Below, one piece after another: positions 16,632 through 24,631 of a stretch of DNA of 64,000 nucleotides. Under the pieces are notes generated by a model that had not been told where the DNA came from, did not search any database, and worked only from the letters and a program-made list of their open reading frames with translations. Positions within the stretch are counted from its first letter, which is position 1. The number at the start of each line of letters is the position of its first letter. Origin of the DNA: an uncultured Bacilli bacterium (GTDB taxonomy: Bacteria > Bacillota_I > Bacilli_A > RF39 > UBA660); contig CAKOKN010000005.1 in assembly GCA_934091055.1 (NCBI GenBank), forward strand, positions 1 to 64,000. Reading direction: 5' to 3'. The position numbers were made by a program, and so were the translations under genes.

Positions 16632-16660
16632 TTGAAAATATATTTATTGTATGATAAAAT
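16632..16660 (+). promoter_or_regulatory. Promoter of the T-box/dut/metS transcript
   Basis: TTGAAA (16632-16637) and TAAAAT (16655-16660) with a 17-bp spacer, placing the start near 16667, just before the T-box leader. Confidence 0.65.
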
Positions 16661-16666
16661 ACTTTG

Positions 16667-16880
16667 TGTAAAGCGAAGAAGGAAAGAGTAATAGTAATAT
16701 TTATAGAGAGTCTATGTTTGGTGGAAATAGATAAGAAAAGCTATTATAAATGGTTCTGGAGCAGTTATATCTAATAGGTATAAACGGTTGTTACGTTATA
16801 ACTTAATGAGTGTATATATTATAAAATAAGGTGGTACCGCGGAATGTTTTCGTCCTTTGGTTAGCCTTATTTTTTTATTT
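16667..16880 (+). promoter_or_regulatory. T-box riboswitch, methionine specifier
   Basis: The leader reads uncharged tRNA and lets transcription pass its terminator when the amino acid is short. Seen: the AGAGAG start and GGTGGAAA bulge of stem I, the specifier end AAATGGTTCTGGAGC, in which the codon before the conserved TCTGGAGC segment is ATG (Met), the T-box AAGGTGGTACCGCGG (TGGTACCGCGG at 16832-16842), and a terminator whose 3' arm GCCTTATT runs into T7. The Met specifier agrees with metS, the second gene downstream. Confidence 0.92.
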
Positions 16881-16894
16881 TATGGAGGTATGTA

Positions 16895-17380
16895 ATGAGA
16901 AAATTTGAAAAAATAAGTAAAGATAATTTTTTGAATAGTGTTCCTAATGGTAATTATGAAGATATTATATTACCGAAGAGAAGTACTAAAAATAGTGCTG
17001 GATATGACTTTTATTCTCTATATGATATAACTATTAAACCTAATGAAAGGGTAGTTATTCCAACAGGTATTAAGGTTTGTATGAATGAACAAGAATTTTT
17101 AGGAATATATATTCGTAGTAGTTTAGGTTTTAAATATAATATTCGGATGTGTAATCAGGTTGGTATAATCGATGCTGATTATTATAATAATAAAGATAAT
17201 GAAGGACATATTTTTGTGTGTTTACAGAATGAAAGTGATAAAGAAGTGGTAATTAAAAAAGGCGATAGATTTGTACAAGGTATATTTATGCCATATTTAA
17301 TTACTGATGACGATTGTGCTACTGATACAAGAAATGGTGGTATTGGTAGTACTAATGAAGGAGAAGATAAAAATGAATAA
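16895..17380 (+). CDS. dut: dUTPase (deoxyuridine triphosphatase)
   Basis: Dut hydrolyses dUTP to dUMP, keeping uracil out of DNA and feeding thymidylate synthesis. All five trimeric-dUTPase motifs are visible: SAGYDFYS, IRSSLGFKYN, GIIDADYYN (catalytic Asp region), GDRFVQGIF and RNGGIGSTN. It is 161 residues. It is the first gene behind the methionine T-box and overlaps the metS start by 8 bases, so dUTPase output is expected to rise when charged tRNA-Met falls, an unusual pairing. Confidence 0.9.
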   Translation: MRKFEKISKDNFLNSVPNGNYEDIILPKRSTKNSAGYDFYSLYDITIKPNERVVIPTGIKVCMNEQEFLGIYIRSSLGFKYNIRMCNQVGIIDADYYNNKDNEGHIFVCLQNESDKEVVIKKGDRFVQGIFMPYLITDDDCATDTRNGGIGSTNEGEDKNE

Positions 17381-18908
17381 AGATAAAAAATTTTATATAA
17401 CAACTCCTATATACTATCCTAGTGCTAATTTTCATATAGGACATTGTTATACTACTATAGTAGCGGATGCTATTGCAAGATATAAAAGACTTACTGGTTA
17501 TGATGTATTTTATTTAACTGGTACTGATGAACATGGAGAAAAAATACAAAAGAAAGCAAGTGAAGCTGGTGTTACTCCTAAAGAATATGTAGATAAAATT
17601 GTTGCTAATGCTAAAGATTTATGGAAAAGTCTAGATATTAGTTATGATAAGTTTATTAGAACTACTGATGAAGAACATGTTAAGTGTGTACAAAAGATAT
17701 TTGAAAGATTATATAAACAAGGTGATATTTATAAAGGTGAATATAAGGGTTTATATTGTACTCCTTGTGAATCATTTTGGACTGAAACTCAGTTAATAGA
17801 TGGTAGATGTCCTGATTGTGGTAGAGATGTACACGAGGTGTCTGAAGAAGCTTATTTCTTTAAATTATCTAAATATCAAGATAGACTTGTTAAATATTAT
17901 GAAGAAAATCCTGATTTTATTGAACCGGAATCTAGAAAAAATGAAATGATTAATAATTTTATTAAACCTGGACTAGCTGATTTATGTGTATCTAGAACTA
18001 GTTTTGATTGGGGTATTCCTGTAACTTTTGATGATAAGCATGTTGTTTATGTTTGGTTAGATGCTTTAACTAACTATATATCTGCTTTAGGATATTTAAG
18101 TGATGATGATAGTTTATTTAAAAAATATTGGCCTTGTGATTTACATATTGTTGGTAAAGAAATTATAAGATTCCATACTATTGTATGGCCTATTATGTTA
18201 ATGGCTCTTAATTTACCATTACCTAAGAAGGTATTTGGCCACGGATGGCTTGTTATTGATGGTGGTAAGATATCTAAGAGTCTTGGAAATTATAAAGATC
18301 CTAGAGAATATATTGATACTTATAGCGTGGATGCTGTTAGATATTTTGCTTTAAGAGAGGTTCCTTTTGGTAGCGATGGCTCTTTTTCTGAAGAAGCTCT
18401 AATTAATAGAACTAATGGAGATTTAGCTAATATTTTAGGTAATTTGGTTAATAGAACTATTGGTATGATAAATAAGTACTTTGATGGAGAAGTTTCTAAT
18501 AAAGGTGTATCTGAAGAAATTGATAATAATTTGATTAAAGAAGCTGAGAGTTTATATATAAAGGTAGAAAATTATATGAACAAACTTGAAGTACCTAAAG
18601 CACTTGATTCTATATTTGATTTATTTAGATCATTAAATAAATATATTGATGAAACTACTCCTTGGATACTTGCTAAAGATGATAGTAAGAAGGATAGACT
18701 TGCTACTGTACTTTATAATTTAATTGAGGGTATTAGAATTGGAACGGTGTTACTTAGACCATTTATACCTGAAACAACAGAAAAAATATTTAAACAAATT
18801 AATACTGATAATATTTCTTATGATAGTGTAAAAGAGTTTGGTGGATATAAGAGTGGTACTAAAGTTGGTACTCCTGAAGTATTATTCCAAAGAATTGAAA
18901 CTAAGTAA
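17373..18908 (+). CDS. metG: Methionyl-tRNA synthetase
   Basis: MetRS (metS in Bacillus) charges tRNA-Met and initiator tRNA. Class I signature HIGH (H21-H24) and KISKS are present, with a zinc knuckle (CTPCESFW ... CPDCGR) and the anticodon-binding helical domain. The protein is 511 residues and ends right after that domain, so it lacks the C-terminal tRNA-binding (EMAP-like) domain of the 660-residue Bacillus enzyme. The start is ATG 17373, overlapping dut, with GAAGGAG upstream. Confidence 0.95.
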   Translation: MNKDKKFYITTPIYYPSANFHIGHCYTTIVADAIARYKRLTGYDVFYLTGTDEHGEKIQKKASEAGVTPKEYVDKIVANAKDLWKSLDISYDKFIRTTDEEHVKCVQKIFERLYKQGDIYKGEYKGLYCTPCESFWTETQLIDGRCPDCGRDVHEVSEEAYFFKLSKYQDRLVKYYEENPDFIEPESRKNEMINNFIKPGLADLCVSRTSFDWGIPVTFDDKHVVYVWLDALTNYISALGYLSDDDSLFKKYWPCDLHIVGKEIIRFHTIVWPIMLMALNLPLPKKVFGHGWLVIDGGKISKSLGNYKDPREYIDTYSVDAVRYFALREVPFGSDGSFSEEALINRTNGDLANILGNLVNRTIGMINKYFDGEVSNKGVSEEIDNNLIKEAESLYIKVENYMNKLEVPKALDSIFDLFRSLNKYIDETTPWILAKDDSKKDRLATVLYNLIEGIRIGTVLLRPFIPETTEKIFKQINTDNISYDSVKEFGGYKSGTKVGTPEVLFQRIETK

Positions 18909-18910
18909 CT

Positions 18911-18936
18911 AAGAGGACTTTAATGGTCTTCTTTTT
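18911..18936 (+). terminator. Terminator after metS
   Basis: AAGAGGAC (18911-18918) pairs with GTCTTCTT (18926-18933), one G-U pair, then T-run. Confidence 0.75.
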
Positions 18937-18969
18937 ACATTTTATTAGTGTAAAATAATGGAAAATGTG

Positions 18970-18998
18970 TTTACTAATTTATTAAAGTATGGTATATT
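18970..18998 (+). promoter_or_regulatory. Promoter of the 55-residue membrane protein
   Basis: TTTACT (18970-18975) and TATATT (18993-18998) with a 17-bp spacer. Confidence 0.6.
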
Positions 18999-19036
18999 TT
19001 TAATGTAGTACCTGCAGTGGAAAAGGAGAAAAAGGT

Positions 19037-19204
19037 ATGCTTAGTACTAAAAAGTGGGATCTTGTATTTAAAATATTTTGTTATATTTCAAAAGGTATTT
19101 TGATTTCCTTAGTTTGTGTAGGTTGTAATATTCTTGATTTATTATATTTATGTATAATAATTGTAGTTATTTTTGAATATGTAGTTGATAAAAAATTAAA
19201 ATGA
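19037..19204 (+). CDS. Small membrane protein, 55 residues
   Basis: A short frame with AAAAGGAG upstream of ATG 19037 and a promoter of its own. It starts MLSTKKWDLVFKIF and has two hydrophobic stretches (about 9-30 and 32-50) ending in a basic tail VVDKKLK. No family recognised. It ends 42 bases before the tatD start; tatD has its own ribosome binding site. It could be a spurious frame, but signals at both ends favour a gene. Confidence 0.55.
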   Translation: MLSTKKWDLVFKIFCYISKGILISLVCVGCNILDLLYLCIIIVVIFEYVVDKKLK

Positions 19205-19246
19205 TTGTACTATATTATTAGTATAATTTTTTTATGGAGGTATTTT

Positions 19247-20008
19247 ATGTATATTGATACACACTGTCACGTATTAAGCGAATATTATAATAATATAGAG
19301 GTTATTGTAAAAAAATGTATAGAGAATAATGTTACTAAAATTATAGTTAGTGGTTGTGATATGAAATCTAATAAGGAAGTGTTGGAACTTGTTAATAAAT
19401 ATGATATTATTTATGGTACTCTTGGTTTTCATCCTACAGAATTAGAAGATTTTAAAGAAGAGTATTTTGATTTTTTAATAGAAAATATTAATAATAAAAA
19501 AATAGTTGGCATAGGTGAAATAGGTCTTGATTATCATTATGAAAATACTGATAAGGAGAAACAAAAAAGAATTTTTAATAAACAGCTTGAAATTGCAGAA
19601 AAATTTAATAAACCAGTTGTTATTCATAGTAGAAATGCAATTCAAGAGACATATGATATGTTAAGTAAATATAATTTAAAGGGCAGTATTCATTGCTTTA
19701 GTGGTTCGTTAGAAATGGCAAAATTATTTATTAGACTTGGTTATAAAATAGGAGTAGGGGGTATAATTACCTTTAAAAATGCTAAGAATATTATTAAGGT
19801 AATAGAAAATATTGATTTATCATATATTTTATTAGAGACGGATAGTCCTTATTTGTCTCCAGAACCTTATAGAGGTAGCAAAAATGATCCTTCTAATATA
19901 CCTATTATAGCTGAGAAATTAGCTAGCCTTAAAAACGTTTCAATTGCAGAAGTTGCAAGGGTTACAACCTCTAGTGCAGAGGAGGAATTTGACTTTTTTT
20001 CTAAATAA
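19247..20008 (+). CDS. tatD: TatD-family metal-dependent hydrolase (DNase)
   Basis: A TIM-barrel metallo-hydrolase of the TatD family, which degrades DNA. Metal-binding signatures: DTHCH near the start, GEIGLDYH, VIHSRNA, SIHCFSG and the late LLETDSPYLSPEPYRG. It is 253 residues from ATG 19247, chosen because GGAGG at 19236-19240 precedes it; the longer upstream reading lacks a binding site. metS-tatD-3D protein is the Bacillus order (metS-yabD-yabE). Confidence 0.93.
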   Translation: MYIDTHCHVLSEYYNNIEVIVKKCIENNVTKIIVSGCDMKSNKEVLELVNKYDIIYGTLGFHPTELEDFKEEYFDFLIENINNKKIVGIGEIGLDYHYENTDKEKQKRIFNKQLEIAEKFNKPVVIHSRNAIQETYDMLSKYNLKGSIHCFSGSLEMAKLFIRLGYKIGVGGIITFKNAKNIIKVIENIDLSYILLETDSPYLSPEPYRGSKNDPSNIPIIAEKLASLKNVSIAEVARVTTSSAEEEFDFFSK

Positions 20009-20050
20009 TGTTACAATTAATATGCTTAAAAATATTAAGAGGTGAGACTT

Positions 20051-20755
20051 ATGAAGAAAATAGCCACTAAGCTAATAACTATTTCTTCACAATTGTTGAT
20101 GGTCGTTTTGTTTATGGTTTTCTTTTTTGCGGGAACTAAAACAAATGATAAATCTTTAACAATTGATAATGATAATTTTAGTAAAATGGCTGATTCGGTA
20201 TCTTTTCTTTTTAAAAATGAAGAAAAGATGTTAAGCGTAGAGAACGATGATGTTGTTGTAGATTTAAGTGAATCTACTACTGATAAAAAAGAAGAAGAGG
20301 TAAATACAGAGGAACAAACTCAGGAAGAAGTTGTTCAAGAAGAAGCTACTCCTGATCCAGTTCCAGAGCCAACTCCTACTCCTGTTCCACTTGAGCCTTC
20401 AGTATTAGAGACTTTTGTTGGTAATCTAACAGGATATGGTCCAGATTGTTATGGATGTACTTCTGGAAAAACTAGCAGTGGTCATAATTTAAGAGAATCT
20501 ATATATTATGAAGATGCTGAGTATGGTACTGTTAGAATATTGGCTGCAGATTCTTATTTTCCATTCTATTCTATTATAAAAGTTAGTAATGTTCCAGGTA
20601 TGGATCCATTCCTAGCAGTTGTATTAGATACTGGTGGAAATGTAGGATTTAATAAAATGACTTTATTTGACTTAGCTTATGCTACTGAGAAAGATCCTAA
20701 TATTATAGGACTTACTAGTAATGTTAAATTTGAAGTTTTAAGAAGAGGTAGATAA
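20051..20755 (+). CDS. 3D-domain cell-wall protein (YabE/YocH-like)
   Basis: A secreted or anchored protein: an N-terminal hydrophobic signal (about 5-30, LITISSQLLMVVLFMVFFFAG), an acidic/Glu-rich then Pro-rich linker (PDPVPEPTPTPVP), and a C-terminal 3D domain (LTGYGPDCYGCTSGKTSSGH ... AVVLDTGG ... MTLFDLAY), the double-psi barrel of lytic transglycosylases such as MltA and RpfB. It stands where Bacillus has yabE but lacks the DUF348 and G5 domains. Start ATG 20051, AAGAGGTG upstream. Confidence 0.85.
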   Translation: MKKIATKLITISSQLLMVVLFMVFFFAGTKTNDKSLTIDNDNFSKMADSVSFLFKNEEKMLSVENDDVVVDLSESTTDKKEEEVNTEEQTQEEVVQEEATPDPVPEPTPTPVPLEPSVLETFVGNLTGYGPDCYGCTSGKTSSGHNLRESIYYEDAEYGTVRILAADSYFPFYSIIKVSNVPGMDPFLAVVLDTGGNVGFNKMTLFDLAYATEKDPNIIGLTSNVKFEVLRRGR

Positions 20756-20776
20756 TTTAATACCTCTTTTTTTTTC
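20744..20776 (+). terminator. Terminator overlapping the 3D-protein stop
   Basis: AGAGGTA (20744-20750) pairs with TACCTCT (20761-20767), followed by a long T-run; the stem includes the last codons of the gene. Confidence 0.8.
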
Positions 20777-20823
20777 GACATTTTTATTTCTATCTATGTC
20801 ATATAATGTTATAGGAGATAAAA

Positions 20824-21750
20824 ATGAAAAAAATATTACTATTGACATTTATAATTATATTAATTCCATTTACTATTGTTAATTTTTTTAAAGTTGATCA
20901 AAAAGAAGAAATAAAACTTAATTATGAATCTAATACTATTATTAGGGTGAAGAGAATGGCTTCTGGGAAAATAGTTGGTGTTCCTTTTGAACAATATATA
21001 GTCGGTGTATTAGCAGGAGAAATGCCTATATATTTTAATTTAGAAGCGCTTAAGGCACAAGCAGTGGCTGCGAGAAGTTATGCACTAAAAAGAATGGAAT
21101 ATAATAAAGATAATGATTTTGATGTTGTTGACTCTATTTTAAATCAGGTTTATTTAGATGATAATTATTTAAAAGATGCTTGGGGAGATGATTATGTTAA
21201 CAATATTAATAAATTAAGAGAGGCTGTTAATGCAACTAGTATGGAATACTTAGATTATAATGGTGATGTAATAGATGCCTTGTTTTTTTCTACTAGTAAT
21301 GGTTATACAGAAACTTCTTCTTTAGTTTTTAATATTGACCTACCATATTTACAAAGTGTCTCTTCATCGTGGGATGAAAAAACTAGTTCTGCTTTTAAAT
21401 CAACGACTTCTATGCCATTAAGAGACTTTTATAATAAATTAAATATTGATTATTCTGATTATTTTGATGTAAAAATATTAGAAAAGAGTTCTACTAATAG
21501 AATAATAAAACTTAGTATTAATGGAAAAGAGTTTTTAGGTAGAGATTTATATAATACTTTAGGTCTTAAATCTACTGATTTTTCACTAAAGAAAGATGGT
21601 GATAAAGTTATTATAAATACTATAGGATATGGTCACGGAGTTGGTATGAGCCAATATGGAGCAGAAGGAATGGCCGAAGAAGGGTACTCTTATATTGATA
21701 TATTGAAACACTACTATGTTGGTACTAATATTAAAAAAATTGAAAATTAA
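20824..21750 (+). CDS. spoIID: Stage II sporulation protein D, lytic transglycosylase
   Basis: SpoIID cuts glycan strands during engulfment of the forespore, with SpoIIM and SpoIIP. It has an N-terminal membrane anchor (about 3-21), the SpoIID/LytB domain with catalytic Glu in VLAGEMP (E66) followed by LEALKAQAVAARSYAL, and the C-terminal GYGHGVGMSQYGAEGMA. It is 308 residues, near the Bacillus length. CATATAAT at 20800-20807 resembles a sigma-E -10 element. The spoIID, spoIIQ, spoIIID, mbl order mirrors Bacillus. Confidence 0.93.
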   Translation: MKKILLLTFIIILIPFTIVNFFKVDQKEEIKLNYESNTIIRVKRMASGKIVGVPFEQYIVGVLAGEMPIYFNLEALKAQAVAARSYALKRMEYNKDNDFDVVDSILNQVYLDDNYLKDAWGDDYVNNINKLREAVNATSMEYLDYNGDVIDALFFSTSNGYTETSSLVFNIDLPYLQSVSSSWDEKTSSAFKSTTSMPLRDFYNKLNIDYSDYFDVKILEKSSTNRIIKLSINGKEFLGRDLYNTLGLKSTDFSLKKDGDKVIINTIGYGHGVGMSQYGAEGMAEEGYSYIDILKHYYVGTNIKKIEN

Positions 21751-21796
21751 GTATATATTTTTTAATTTAGGAAACAACTATATTAGAGGTGAAAAT

Positions 21797-22441
21797 ATGA
21801 ATAGTAAAAGAATTAAATCATTTATGGTTCCTATAGTTTATGGAGGATGTGTACTTGTATTTTTATTTAGCATTTATTTTGCTGGAAGATTTGCAAGAAG
21901 AGTTTTGTTTACTGACGACTCTAACTTGAAATACGTTGATGGTGAGATTACTAAAGAAGGAGGTAATAGTGAGTTACCTGTTGTTAGTACTTCCAGTCAA
22001 ATAGTAAGACCTTATCTAGATAATACAGTTTCTGTAGTTAAATCTTTTTATGATTATAAAGGAGATTCTACTACTCAGGAAGAGTCTATAATTGTGTATG
22101 ATGGTACATATATGCAAAACTCTGGTGTTGATTATTCAGGAGATAATATCTTTGATGTAATTAGTATACTAGATGGAACTGTTATTTCTGTAGAAGACAA
22201 TGAGTTATTAGGTACTACTGTTGAAATAAGACACAGTAATGATTTGATATCTGTATATCAAAGTTTATCTGATGTTATTGTAAAAAAAGATGATTTGGTA
22301 ATTCAAGGTCAAATTATTGCTAAAAGTGGCACTTCTAATATAAATAAAGAATTAGAAAATCATTTACATTTTGAATTGTATTACAAGGGTAAAATTGTTA
22401 ATCCTGAAGAATACTATAATAAATCTGTAGATGAGTTATAG
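21797..22441 (+). CDS. spoIIQ: Stage II sporulation protein Q (LytM/M23-like)
   Basis: In Bacillus SpoIIQ is a forespore membrane protein that pairs with SpoIIIAH across the septum to form the feeding channel. Seen: N-terminal helix (about 11-30) and a C-terminal LytM fold. The zinc motif HxxxD reads N108-SGV-D112, so the first histidine is lost, while the later HLHFELY is intact; peptidase activity is unlikely, as in the Bacillus protein. ATG 21797 follows AGAGGTG. 214 residues. Confidence 0.88.
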   Translation: MNSKRIKSFMVPIVYGGCVLVFLFSIYFAGRFARRVLFTDDSNLKYVDGEITKEGGNSELPVVSTSSQIVRPYLDNTVSVVKSFYDYKGDSTTQEESIIVYDGTYMQNSGVDYSGDNIFDVISILDGTVISVEDNELLGTTVEIRHSNDLISVYQSLSDVIVKKDDLVIQGQIIAKSGTSNINKELENHLHFELYYKGKIVNPEEYYNKSVDEL

Positions 22442-22459
22442 GCAGTAATGCCTTTTTTT
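22440..22459 (+). terminator. Terminator after spoIIQ
   Basis: AGGCA (22440-22444) pairs with TGCCT (22449-22453) around GTAA, followed by T-run. Confidence 0.65.
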
Positions 22460-22503
22460 ACATAATATATTTCTCTCTTAATATAATATACTAGGTGAAA
22501 TAT

Positions 22504-22761
22504 ATGAATAAAATTATATACAGTAGAGTATTAGATGAGGCAAATTATATAATTGCCACTAATAAAACTTTAAGAGAGACTTCCTCAGTATTCTTGGTAT
22601 CAAAGAGTACAGTTCATAAAGATATGAATGATAGACTAAGAGAAATTGACTATAATTTGTACAAAAAAGTGTCAAGTATTTTGAAATATCATATTAATAT
22701 TAAGCATATTAGAGGAGGAGAAGCGACAAAAAGGAAATTTTTGGCGAAAAAGTGTAATTAG
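22504..22761 (+). CDS. spoIIID: Sporulation transcription regulator SpoIIID
   Basis: SpoIIID is the mother-cell DNA-binding protein that reprograms sigma-E genes and leads to sigma-K. The 85-residue protein has the helix-turn-helix LRETSSVFLVSKSTVHKDM and the conserved start of helix 3 RLREIDYNLYKKV, with the basic C-terminal tail GGEATKRKF. ATG 22504 is used; the in-frame GTG 22495 overlaps AGGTG. It lies just before mbl, as in Bacillus. Confidence 0.9.
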   Translation: MNKIIYSRVLDEANYIIATNKTLRETSSVFLVSKSTVHKDMNDRLREIDYNLYKKVSSILKYHINIKHIRGGEATKRKFLAKKCN

Positions 22762-22814
22762 AACTGTAAAAAAAGGGAAAAGTGTGTTAAAATGTATAAG
22801 AGGATGGTGATTTT

Positions 22815-23807
22815 ATGTTTAACAAGGATATTGGAATAGATTTAGGAACTGCAAATGTACTTATTTACATTAAGGGTCAAGGTATAGTACTTAATGAACC
22901 ATCTGTTGTTGCAATAGACGCTGATACTAAAAAACCCCTAGCGGTTGGTAGTGAAGCACACGAAATGCTTGGAAGGACTCCTGGCAAAGTAAAAGCTATT
23001 AAGCCTATGAAAGATGGAGTAATTGCCGATTATGATACTACAGAGGTTATGCTTAATTATTTTATTAAAAAAGTAAATGGCAAGAGTTTCTTTTCTAGAC
23101 CTAGAATTCTTATATGTTGTCCTTCTAATATTACTCAAGTAGAAAAAAATGCTATTAAAGAAGCTGCTGAAAGAACTGGTGCTAAGAAAGTATTCTTAGA
23201 GGAAGAACCTAAAGTTGCTTCAATTGGTGCGGGTATGGATATATCTAAACCTAGTGGTAATATGGTTATTGATATTGGTGGTGGTACTACTGATATAGCT
23301 ATTTTATCTTTAGGTGGTATAGTAAATAGTGCATCTATTAGAATAGCTGGTAATGCTTTTGATAATGATATTGTAAAATATATTAAAGATAAATATAAGT
23401 TGTTAGTTGGAGAAAGAACTGCTGAAGATATTAAAATAACTATTGGTACTGTTTTTCCTGGTTCAAGAGATGAGAAGATGGAAGTTAGAGGTAGAGATTT
23501 AGTTACTGGTCTTCCACATACTATAACTTTAACTAGTGATGAAGTAGAAGAGGCATTAAGAGAGAGTATATATACAATTATTCACGCTGTAAAGAGTATA
23601 TTAGAACAAACTCCTCCTGAATTGTCTGCTGATATTATTGATAAAGGAATTGTTCTTACAGGTGGGGGAGCAATGGTAGATGGTTTTTCTCAAATATTAA
23701 GTCAAGAACTTAAAGTACCAGTATTTATAGCAGAATCTCCTCTTACTTGTGTAGCAGAGGGAACAGGAATACTTTTAGATAACCTATATATGTTAGAAAG
23801 ACAATAA
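22815..23807 (+). CDS. mbl: Rod-shape protein, MreB/Mbl family
   Basis: An actin-like filament protein that directs lateral wall synthesis. It has the phosphate-1 loop DIGIDLGTANVLIY, phosphate-2 VIDIGGGTTDIAIL and the adenosine loop GIVLTGGGAMVDGF. It is 330 residues. Named Mbl rather than MreB because it directly follows spoIIID; sequence alone does not separate the paralogues with certainty. Strong AGAGG site before ATG 22815. Confidence 0.93.
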   Translation: MFNKDIGIDLGTANVLIYIKGQGIVLNEPSVVAIDADTKKPLAVGSEAHEMLGRTPGKVKAIKPMKDGVIADYDTTEVMLNYFIKKVNGKSFFSRPRILICCPSNITQVEKNAIKEAAERTGAKKVFLEEEPKVASIGAGMDISKPSGNMVIDIGGGTTDIAILSLGGIVNSASIRIAGNAFDNDIVKYIKDKYKLLVGERTAEDIKITIGTVFPGSRDEKMEVRGRDLVTGLPHTITLTSDEVEEALRESIYTIIHAVKSILEQTPPELSADIIDKGIVLTGGGAMVDGFSQILSQELKVPVFIAESPLTCVAEGTGILLDNLYMLERQ

Positions 23808-23810
23808 TTG

Positions 23811-23845
23811 AATTAGAGTTCTTTATTTAGAATTCTAATTTTTAT
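23811..23845 (+). terminator. Terminator after mbl
   Basis: AATTAGAGTTCT (23811-23822) pairs with AGAATTCTAATT (23829-23840) with one G-U pair, then T-rich. Confidence 0.75.
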
Positions 23846-23936
23846 TTAAAATGTAAATAATATGTAAAAATGTAACTAATTATATAACATTTAATAAAAA
23901 TTTTAGTATAATTATATTAGAAGGATTGGTGGTAAA

Positions 23937-24371
23937 ATGACTATTGGTATTGCAAGCGATCATCGTGGTTATAAGTTAAAAAAATTGTTAAAAGAAAATT
24001 TAAGTAATTATAATATAATTGATTATGGAACTGATAGTGAAGAGTCTGTTGACTTTCCTATTTATGCTGAGAAATTAGGAAGTGCAATTCAAAAAGGTGA
24101 AGTAGACTTTGGAGTAGCAATTTGTGGTACTGGTATTGGTATGAGTATAACTCTTAATAAGATGAAAGGTGTTTATTGTGCTAAAGTATCTAATTTGAGT
24201 GAGGTTATGCTTTCTAGATCACATAATAATGCTAATGCTCTTGCTATGTCTGAGGATATATCTATAGAGGTTGCTATTGAGATGGTAAATAAATTTGTTG
24301 AAACACCTTTTTCAAATATAAATAAATATATAAAAAGAAATGATATGATTAGAGAATTAGAAAATGATTAA
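23937..24371 (+). CDS. rpiB: Ribose-5-phosphate isomerase B
   Basis: RpiB interconverts ribulose-5-phosphate and ribose-5-phosphate. The family start IGIASDHRGYKLK, the catalytic loop FGVAICGTGIGMS with Cys, and SRSHNNANALAM are all present in 144 residues. LacA/LacB galactose-6-phosphate isomerase subunits share the fold, but no lac genes are near. The stop overlaps the start of the DUF1146 gene. Confidence 0.9.
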   Translation: MTIGIASDHRGYKLKKLLKENLSNYNIIDYGTDSEESVDFPIYAEKLGSAIQKGEVDFGVAICGTGIGMSITLNKMKGVYCAKVSNLSEVMLSRSHNNANALAMSEDISIEVAIEMVNKFVETPFSNINKYIKRNDMIRELEND

Positions 24372-24552
24372 ACTATTTTTATATTTAATATGTATACCTA
24401 TTACCATTTTTGCTATAGATAGTATTAATATTAATTGTATCTTTAAAAAGAATAAAGTCTATCAGGCAAAGCTATTTTATTTAATACTTGTTTTTTCTGT
24501 ATCTTATTTGTTTACTAATTTTATATATGATTTTGTTTATTCAATTAAATGA
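24364..24552 (+). CDS. DUF1146 small membrane protein (YwzB-like)
   Basis: A 62-residue protein with two hydrophobic helices around the family core FKKNKVYQAKLFYLILVFSV followed by YLFTNFIYDF, matching the DUF1146 (YwzB) family of small Firmicutes membrane proteins. Its function is unknown. In Bacillus ywzB lies close to the spoIID region, which agrees with this location. It overlaps rpiB by 8 bases. Confidence 0.75.
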   Translation: MIKLFLYLICIPITIFAIDSININCIFKKNKVYQAKLFYLILVFSVSYLFTNFIYDFVYSIK

Positions 24553-24559
24553 TGTTATT

Positions 24560-24597
24560 AATAAAAGATATTTTAATTAATGTCTTTTATTTATTTT
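24560..24597 (+). terminator. Terminator after the DUF1146 gene
   Basis: AAAAGATA (24563-24570) pairs with TGTCTTTT (24581-24588) with one wobble pair, then T-rich sequence. Confidence 0.65.
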
Positions 24598-24631
24598 GAT
24601 TATGTGTTAAAATATGTTGCGAGGGATTTTT

